Source of the DNA: Burkholderia catarinensis
Lineage (GTDB): Bacteria > Pseudomonadota > Gammaproteobacteria > Burkholderiales > Burkholderiaceae
Length of the DNA: 64,000 nucleotides
Assembly (NCBI RefSeq): GCF_001883705.2
Contig: NZ_MDEQ02000012.1
Span: 62,001-126,000, forward strand
Direction of reading: 5' to 3'
In this document: piece after piece, positions 58,628 through 64,000 of the stretch
How the letters are laid out: each line of letters opens with the position of its first letter
Position numbering within the stretch: position 1 is the first letter of the stretch
Translations under genes and position numbers: made by a program
Notes under the pieces: generated by a model
The model's database searches: none
What the model was told of the DNA's origin: nothing
The model's input: the letters and a program-made list of their open reading frames with translations, nothing else

Positions 58628-59104
58628 ATGAGCACCATTCCGTTGACAAAGCGTGGCGCAGAGCAACTGCGCGATGAATTGCAGCGCCTCAAGTCCGTCG
58701 AGCGGCCGGCCGTGATCAATGCGATCTCGGAGGCCCGCGCACAGGGTGATCTGTCCGAAAACGCCGAATACGATGCCGCGAAGGAAAAGCAGGGCTTCAT
58801 CGAGGGTCGCATCGCGGAACTCGAATCGAAGCTGTCCGCCGCGCAAATCATCGATCCCACGGTGCTCGACGCCGATGGCCGCGTGGTGTTTGCCGCGACG
58901 GTTGAACTCGAGGATCTCGAGTCGGGCGACACCGTCAAGTACCAGATCGTCGGCGACGACGAAGCCGATATCGATCACGGCCTGATCTCGGTCAGCTCGC
59001 CGATCGCGCGCGCACTGATCGGCAAGTCCGAAGGCGACGTCGCGGCCGTGCAGGCGCCGAGCGGCGTGCGCGAATACGAGATCATCTCGGTCAGCTACAT
59101 CTGA
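58628..59104 (+). CDS. greA: transcription elongation factor GreA
   Basis: The 158-residue factor makes stalled RNA polymerase cut backtracked RNA. The coiled-coil N-domain has [18 protein letters not shown] and [20 protein letters not shown] with the acidic tip (D41, E44), and the C-domain ends with FKBP-like [14 protein letters not shown]-type sequence. The length and start are standard. It follows a strong terminator after carB. Confidence 0.96.
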   Translation: MSTIPLTKRGAEQLRDELQRLKSVERPAVINAISEARAQGDLSENAEYDAAKEKQGFIEGRIAELESKLSAAQIIDPTVLDADGRVVFAATVELEDLESGDTVKYQIVGDDEADIDHGLISVSSPIARALIGKSEGDVAAVQAPSGVREYEIISVSYI

Positions 59105-59118
59105 AGCGGAGCGACGTG

Positions 59119-59577
59119 ATGCCGCATCGCGTGTTCCGTCTGCTGTCGGCCGTGTGGGTCGGCAGCCTGCTGACGATCGGGTATGCGGTCGCGCCCGTGC
59201 TGTTCAAGACGCTGGAGCGGATGACGGCCGGTTCGGTCGCCGCCCAGCTGTTCCGTATCGAGGCGATCCTCGGTGTCGTGTGCGGCGTGCTGCTGCTCGC
59301 GTTGTCGAACCAGCAGGTGCGGCGCGGCGGCAGCGAATATCGCCGCGTGCGCTGGATCGTCGCCGCGATGGTCGTGTGCATGCTGGTCGGGTATTTCGCG
59401 CTGCAGCCGTTCATGAACGCGCTGCGGGTGGCCGCGATGGATGCGGGCACCGATATCGCGAACTCGCCGTATGCGAGTCGCTTCGGGATGCTGCACGGCG
59501 TTTCGAGCGTGTTCTATCTTGTCGAGAGCGTGCTGGGTCTGATGCTGATCTGGCGTCTGCCGACGCGCGACGCCTGA
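59119..59577 (+). CDS. DUF4149-type membrane protein
   Basis: The 152-residue protein has four hydrophobic segments, with AVWVGSLLTIGYAVAPVLF in the first and LHGVSSVFYLVESVLGLML in the last. It matches the DUF4149 family next to greA in betaproteobacteria. ATG 59119 follows GGAG eight bases ahead; GTG 59116 directly before it is also open. Function is unknown. Confidence 0.85.
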   Translation: MPHRVFRLLSAVWVGSLLTIGYAVAPVLFKTLERMTAGSVAAQLFRIEAILGVVCGVLLLALSNQQVRRGGSEYRRVRWIVAAMVVCMLVGYFALQPFMNALRVAAMDAGTDIANSPYASRFGMLHGVSSVFYLVESVLGLMLIWRLPTRDA

Positions 59578-59626
59578 GCGCCGCGCGGGCAGGGCGGCAC
59601 GGGATGCTCCGTGCCGCGCACGCGTT

Positions 59627-60154
59627 TTACTTGTCCTGGAACGGCCGCTTGGTGCTTGCCTGGCGCTTTTTCGCGCGCTTCACGTTGCCGCCCGCCGTCA
59701 CGCGCTCGTTGCCGCGCACGACGACCTTCGTCGGCTTCGGGCGACGCACGGGGCTCGCGTTCGGCGACACCTTGACGACCTTGACGGTGCGCGGTGCGCG
59801 GCCTTTCCTGTCGTCGGCGGCTTCGGCCGCGCTCGGCAGCGTGCCGGCACGACGGCCGCGGGCCGGGGCCGCCGCGGCGGCTTCGGGCTTCCAGATCACC
59901 AGCAGCTTGCCGATGTGCTGGATCGGCGCCGCGCTCAGGCGGTCGCAGATCTCGTCGTAGATGGCGACGCGCTCGTCGCGCTCATCACCGAACACGCGGA
60001 TCTTGATCAACTGGTGCGCGCTGAGGTGCACCTTGATTTCCTTCAGCACGGCGTCGGTCAGCCCTTCGGCCCCGATCAGCACGACGGGCTTGAGCGCATG
60101 GGCCTGGGAGCGCAGCGCGGAGCGCTCGGCGGGAGAAAGCGAAAGGGCGGGCAT
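59627..60154 (-). CDS. yhbY: YhbY/CRS1-YhbY (CRM) domain RNA-binding protein
   Basis: The 175-residue protein starts with the CRM domain (residues 1-95): LSPAERSALRSQAHALKPVV, IGAEGLTDAVLKEIKVHL, then the GDERDERVAIYDEI stretch. YhbY binds pre-50S ribosomes. Beyond residue 95 there is an 80-residue basic, Arg/Lys/Pro-rich tail not found in E. coli YhbY (97 residues), likely an added RNA-binding arm. It is divergent from rlmE, the usual neighbour. Confidence 0.9.
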   Translation of the reverse strand: MPALSLSPAERSALRSQAHALKPVVLIGAEGLTDAVLKEIKVHLSAHQLIKIRVFGDERDERVAIYDEICDRLSAAPIQHIGKLLVIWKPEAAAAAPARGRRAGTLPSAAEAADDRKGRAPRTVKVVKVSPNASPVRRPKPTKVVVRGNERVTAGGNVKRAKKRQASTKRPFQDK

Positions 60155-60347
60155 GGAAATGTCGAATTCTAAATAAGGGCGCGCTGACTGAAAAGCGATC
60201 GCGGGAAGTTGCCGCGTCAGCCGAGCGCCGAAACCACGTAAAATCGCGGCTTGGGCCTGAAAAGGGGCCGCAGCCGCGCGAAGAAGACGCGTATTATCCG
60301 CTAAAAGCGCGGCTTCACGAAGCAAATGGCAGCAATCTCTCTCTCGA

Positions 60348-61010
60348 ATGGCAAAAAACCGTTTTAACCAGCACTGGCTGCACGACCACATCAACGACCC
60401 GTACGTCAAAATGGCGCAGCGGGAGGGCTATCGCGCGCGTGCCGCGTACAAGCTGAAGGAAATCGACGAGCAGGACAAGCTGGTCCGTCCGGGCCAGGTC
60501 ATCGTCGATCTCGGCGCGACGCCGGGCAGCTGGAGCCAGTATGCCCGCAACAAGCTCGCGCAGGGCAAGAAGCGCGACGCGGAGCGCGAAGGCGGCATCG
60601 ACGGCACGATCATTGCGCTCGACCTGCTGCCGATGGAGCCGATCGCCGACGTCCACTTCATCCAGGGCGACTTCCGCGACGACGAAGTCCTCCGGCAGCT
60701 CGAGGAATTGCTCGAAGGTCGCCCGGTGGACCTTGTTATTTCAGACATGGCCCCCAACCTATCCGGCGTAGCCTCGGCGGACGCGGCGCGCATCGAGCAT
60801 CTGTGCGATCTGGCGCTCGAATTCGCGCAGAACCATCTGAAGCCGGATGGTGCGCTGCTCGTGAAATGCTTTCACGGCAGCGGCTATAGCCAGATCGTCG
60901 AGAAATTCAAACAGCAGTTTAAGACCGTCGCGCCGCGCAAGCCCAAGGCGTCCCGCGACAAATCGTCCGAAACGTTCATTTTGGGTCGGCATCTGAAGCA
61001 ACCGCGCTGA
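60348..61010 (+). CDS. rlmE: 23S rRNA 2'-O-ribose methyltransferase (U2552)
   Basis: The 220-residue enzyme (FtsJ/RrmJ) methylates U2552 of 23S rRNA in the late 50S subunit. It has the SAM motif [16 protein letters not shown], the catalytic K-D-K-E set (Lys in [12 protein letters not shown]; Asp in [10 protein letters not shown]; Lys in [12 protein letters not shown]; Glu in SSETFILG) and ends normally. It is followed by ftsH, the common heat-shock linked pair. Confidence 0.96.
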   Translation: MAKNRFNQHWLHDHINDPYVKMAQREGYRARAAYKLKEIDEQDKLVRPGQVIVDLGATPGSWSQYARNKLAQGKKRDAEREGGIDGTIIALDLLPMEPIADVHFIQGDFRDDEVLRQLEELLEGRPVDLVISDMAPNLSGVASADAARIEHLCDLALEFAQNHLKPDGALLVKCFHGSGYSQIVEKFKQQFKTVAPRKPKASRDKSSETFILGRHLKQPR

Positions 61011-61176
61011 TGCGCAGCGGGGTGCCGCAAACGGGCTCCGGCCCTTGCCAGACAAGCGAAGCGCTATCGCGGCGGTTGTCAATGCTTATGGCGAGGGTGG
61101 TCGGACTGGATTAGAATGACCGAGGGGCGCCGCAAGGAAAATGTAGGCGCTCGTCTACGAGTGAAGGAGTGGTGCT

Positions 61177-63075
61177 TTGAACAACAATATGTTTTCGAAG
61201 GCAGCGGTGTGGCTGGTGATCGCACTGGTGCTGTTTACGGTGTTCAAGCAGTTCGACAAGCCCCGCGTCCAGGAAGGCGTGTCCTATTCGCAGTTCATGG
61301 ACGACGCCAAGACCGGCAAGGTCAAGAACGTCATCGTGCAGGGGCGCAACCTCACCGTCACTCCGGCTGATGGCCAGAAATACCAGATCGTGTCGCCCGG
61401 CGACATCTGGATGGTCGGCGATCTGATGAAGTACGGCGTGCAGGTCAGCGGCAAGGCCGACGACGAGCCGAACGCGCTGATGTCCGCGCTGTACTACCTC
61501 GGGCCGACGATCCTGATCATCGTGTTCTGGTTCTACATGATGAGGCAGATGCAGGGGGGCGGCAAAGGCGGCGCGTTCTCGTTCGGCAAATCGCGAGCGC
61601 GGCTGATCGACGAGAACAACAACGCGGTGAATTTCTCCGACGTCGCGGGCTGCGACGAAGCGAAGGAGGAAGTGTCCGAGCTCGTCGACTTCCTGCGCGA
61701 TCCGCAGAAATTCCAGAAGCTGGGCGGCCGCATTCCGCGCGGCGTGCTGCTCGTCGGCCCCCCGGGTACCGGCAAGACGCTGCTGGCCCGCGCGATCGCG
61801 GGTGAAGCGAAGGTGCCGTTCTTCAGCATCTCGGGTTCGGACTTCGTCGAAATGTTCGTCGGCGTCGGTGCGGCCCGTGTGCGCGACATGTTCGAGCAGG
61901 CGAAGAAGCATGCACCGTGCATCGTGTTCATCGACGAAATCGACGCGGTCGGCCGTCATCGCGGCGCCGGCATGGGCGGCGGCAACGACGAGCGCGAACA
62001 GACGCTGAACCAGATGCTCGTCGAGATGGACGGCTTCGAGGCGAACTCGGGCGTGATCGTGATCGCCGCAACGAACCGTTCCGACGTGCTCGACAAGGCG
62101 CTGCTGCGTCCGGGCCGTTTCGACCGCCAGGTCTATGTCGGCCTGCCGGACATCCGCGGCCGCGAGCAGATCATGCGCGTGCACCTGCGCAAGGTACCGA
62201 TCTCGAACGACGTCGATGCGGCAGTCATTGCGCGCGGCACGCCGGGCTTCTCGGGCGCCGATCTCGCGAACCTCGTGAACGAGGCCGCGCTGTTCGCCGC
62301 ACGTCGTGGCAAGCGCATCGTCGAGATGCAGGATTTCGAGGACGCGAAGGACAAGATCTTCATGGGGCCGGAGCGCAAGTCGGCCGTGATCCGCGAGGAA
62401 GCGAAGCGTGCGACCGCGTATCACGAGTCGGGCCACGCTGTGGTCGCGAAGCTGCTGCCGAAGGCCGATCCCGTGCACAAGGTCACGATCATTCCGCGCG
62501 GCCGTGCGCTGGGTGTCACGTGGCAGTTGCCGGAGCATGACAACGAGACGTACTCGAAGGACTACCTGCTGGACCGCCTCGCGATCCTGTTCGGTGGCCG
62601 GGTGGCGGAAGAGCTGTTCATGAATCTCGTCAGCACCGGCGCATCGGACGACTTCAACAAGGCAACGCAGACGGCACGTGCGATGGTGGCCCGTTTCGGC
62701 ATGACCGATGCGCTCGGGCCGATGGTCTACGTCGACGACGAGAACGAGGCGTCGCCGTTCGGCCGCGGCTTCACGCGCACGATTTCGGAAGCGACGCAGC
62801 AGAAGGTCGACTCGGAAATCCGCCGCGTGCTCGACGATCAGTACAACCTTGCGCGCCGCCTGCTCGACGAGAACCGCGACAAGGTCGAAGCGATGACGGC
62901 CGCGCTGATGGAGTGGGAGACGATCGACGCCGACCAGATCAACGACATCATGGAAGGCCGTCCGCCGCGCTCGCCGAAGAGTTCGCCGGCTGTCGGCGGC
63001 GATTCGTCGGGTGGCGGCAGCAGCGCCGAGGTCAAGCCCGGCAACGCGCCGGCGCCGGCTACGCCGGCGGCGTAA
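61177..63075 (+). CDS. ftsH: ATP-dependent zinc metalloprotease FtsH
   Basis: The 632-residue inner-membrane protease degrades sigma-32, LpxC and damaged membrane proteins as a hexamer. Two membrane segments (about 8-24 and 104-121) flank a periplasmic part. The AAA module has GPPGTGKT (194-201) and [15 protein letters not shown]; the zinc motif is HESGH (416-420). The start is TTG 61177 with GAAGGAG eight bases ahead; the first ATG, at 61189, lacks such a site. The tail is Gly/Ser/Pro-rich. Confidence 0.96.
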   Translation: MNNNMFSKAAVWLVIALVLFTVFKQFDKPRVQEGVSYSQFMDDAKTGKVKNVIVQGRNLTVTPADGQKYQIVSPGDIWMVGDLMKYGVQVSGKADDEPNALMSALYYLGPTILIIVFWFYMMRQMQGGGKGGAFSFGKSRARLIDENNNAVNFSDVAGCDEAKEEVSELVDFLRDPQKFQKLGGRIPRGVLLVGPPGTGKTLLARAIAGEAKVPFFSISGSDFVEMFVGVGAARVRDMFEQAKKHAPCIVFIDEIDAVGRHRGAGMGGGNDEREQTLNQMLVEMDGFEANSGVIVIAATNRSDVLDKALLRPGRFDRQVYVGLPDIRGREQIMRVHLRKVPISNDVDAAVIARGTPGFSGADLANLVNEAALFAARRGKRIVEMQDFEDAKDKIFMGPERKSAVIREEAKRATAYHESGHAVVAKLLPKADPVHKVTIIPRGRALGVTWQLPEHDNETYSKDYLLDRLAILFGGRVAEELFMNLVSTGASDDFNKATQTARAMVARFGMTDALGPMVYVDDENEASPFGRGFTRTISEATQQKVDSEIRRVLDDQYNLARRLLDENRDKVEAMTAALMEWETIDADQINDIMEGRPPRSPKSSPAVGGDSSGGGSSAEVKPGNAPAPATPAA

Positions 63076-63151
63076 CCTCCGCTTTAGCACCGTTCACGGG
63101 CTGGTGTGGCTTCACACCGGCCCGTTTTGCATTCATTCAAGCCAGTCGCTC

Positions 63152-64000
63152 GTGTCCGATTTCGCTGTTTCGCCGTTCATTCCCGCGCCACTCCGGTGCG
63201 GCCGCTTCGAGTTGACCTTCGAACGCCCGCTCGTGATGGGCATCCTCAATGCCACGCCTGATTCGTTCTCCGACGGCGGTCGCTTCCTCGCGCGCGACGA
63301 TGCGCTGCGCCAGGCCGAGCGGATGATTGCCGACGGCGCCGATCTCCTCGATATCGGCGGCGAATCGACGCGCCCCGGCGCGCCGCCCGTGCCGCTCGAC
63401 GAGGAACTCGCACGCGTGATTCCGCTTGTCGAAGCGTTGCGGCCGTTGAACGTGCCGCTATCGGTCGATACCTACAAGCCGGCTGTGATGCGCGCGGCGC
63501 TGGCCGCCGGTGCGGACCTGATCAACGACATCTGGGGGTTTCGTCAGCCGGGCGCGATCGACGCGGTGCGCGAGGGCAACAGCGGGCTGTGCGTGATGCA
63601 CATGCTCGGCGAGCCGCAGACGATGCAGGTCGGCGAACCCGATTACGGCGACGTCGTGGCCGACGTGCGCGATTTTCTCGCCGCGCGCGCGCAGGCGCTG
63701 CGCGACGCGGGCATTGCGCCGGAGCGGATCTGCGTCGATCCCGGGTTCGGGTTCGGCAAGGCGGTCGTCGACGACAACTATGCGCTGCTGGCCGCGTTGC
63801 CGGACACGGCGCCCGCGCGGCCCGACGGGCGCGCTTATCCGATACTCGCGGGCATGTCGCGCAAGTCGATGCTCGGCGCGGTGATCGGCGGCAAGCCGCC
63901 GATGGAGCGCGTCGCGGCGAGCGTGGCGGCCGCATTGTGCGCGGTCGAGCGCGGCGCCGCGATCGTGCGCGTGCACGACGTCGCGCCGACGGTCGATGCG
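63152..64000 (+). CDS. folP: dihydropteroate synthase, cut by the window end
   Basis: The first 283 codons are present. The enzyme joins p-aminobenzoate and the pterin in folate synthesis and is the sulfonamide target. Motifs are VMGILNATPDSFSDGGRF, LLDIGGESTRPGAPPV, PLSVDTYKP, LINDIWGF, ICVDPGFGFGK and LAGMSRKSMLG. GTG 63152 gives a short lead (MSDFAVSPFI). It follows ftsH by 76 bp; ftsH-folP-glmM is the usual order, so glmM is expected next. Confidence 0.95.
   Translation, partial: MSDFAVSPFIPAPLRCGRFELTFERPLVMGILNATPDSFSDGGRFLARDDALRQAERMIADGADLLDIGGESTRPGAPPVPLDEELARVIPLVEALRPLNVPLSVDTYKPAVMRAALAAGADLINDIWGFRQPGAIDAVREGNSGLCVMHMLGEPQTMQVGEPDYGDVVADVRDFLAARAQALRDAGIAPERICVDPGFGFGKAVVDDNYALLAALPDTAPARPDGRAYPILAGMSRKSMLGAVIGGKPPMERVAASVAAALCAVERGAAIVRVHDVAPTVDA

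Overview
The window reads as a stretch of the main chromosome of a Burkholderia species, most likely of the B. cepacia complex. GC is high (roughly two thirds) with strong third-position G/C bias. The gene neighbourhoods are familiar from that genus: carA-leuE-carB-greA-yhbY-rlmE-ftsH-folP, gloB/methyltransferase/rnhA/dnaQ, and madLM with a full mdc malonate decarboxylase set. No tRNA, rRNA, CRISPR array, prophage or insertion sequence was seen.

Layout. 1-5.5 kb: tail of an unidentified gene, a terminator, then the four-gene bkd operon for branched-chain 2-oxoacid dehydrogenase. 5.6-8.6 kb: a patch with two broken regulators (AraC and LysR remnants), an NAD(P)-binding protein, a GNAT acetyltransferase and an SRAP (HMCES/YedK) protein whose start must be a GTG. 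8.9-16.5 kb: an NCS1 permease and a porin, then a LysR regulator divergent from an MHS transporter, an M20 amidohydrolase and an HDAC-type deacetylase, which look like one uptake-and-hydrolysis cassette. 16.5-21.5 kb: an archaic (Csu-like) chaperone-usher pilus operon on the minus strand, faced by a 95-residue protein that looks like a shortened spore-coat-U domain. 22-29.5 kb: MFS exporter, a probable small RNA, LysR plus serine/threonine dehydratase, a DUF2242 lipoprotein, and NhaR-like LysR divergent from terC. 29.6-31.7 kb: two small heat-shock proteins behind a possible sigma-32 promoter, and a 3-hydroxyacyl-CoA dehydrogenase. 32.1-40.7 kb: LysR, madLM and mdcACDEGBH for malonate uptake and decarboxylation; a palindromic repeat forms the start of mdcD. 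40.8-46.1 kb: degenerate PLD-like protein, phosphoribosyltransferase, PHB depolymerase, GST, a small protein and a ProP-like transporter. 46.7-51.6 kb: ynfA, dnaQ, rnhA, methyltransferase, gloB and mltD. 51.8-64 kb: MFS transporter, carA-leuE-carB, greA, DUF4149 protein, yhbY-like protein, rlmE, ftsH and the start of folP.

Working together. The bkd enzymes turn Val/Leu/Ile 2-oxoacids into acyl-CoAs. MadLM imports malonate, and the Mdc proteins build the special ACP prosthetic group (MdcB, MdcG), charge it (MdcH), swap it (MdcA) and decarboxylate it (MdcCDE). CarAB makes carbamoyl phosphate. RlmE and FtsH are the usual heat-shock linked pair. The most novel-looking items are the roughly 75-nt small RNA candidate at 23.6 kb, the repeat-encoded MdcD N-terminus, the mini spore-coat-U protein and the LysR/MHS/amidase/deacetylase cassette. 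All functional names are from reading motifs and family knowledge; no database search was run.
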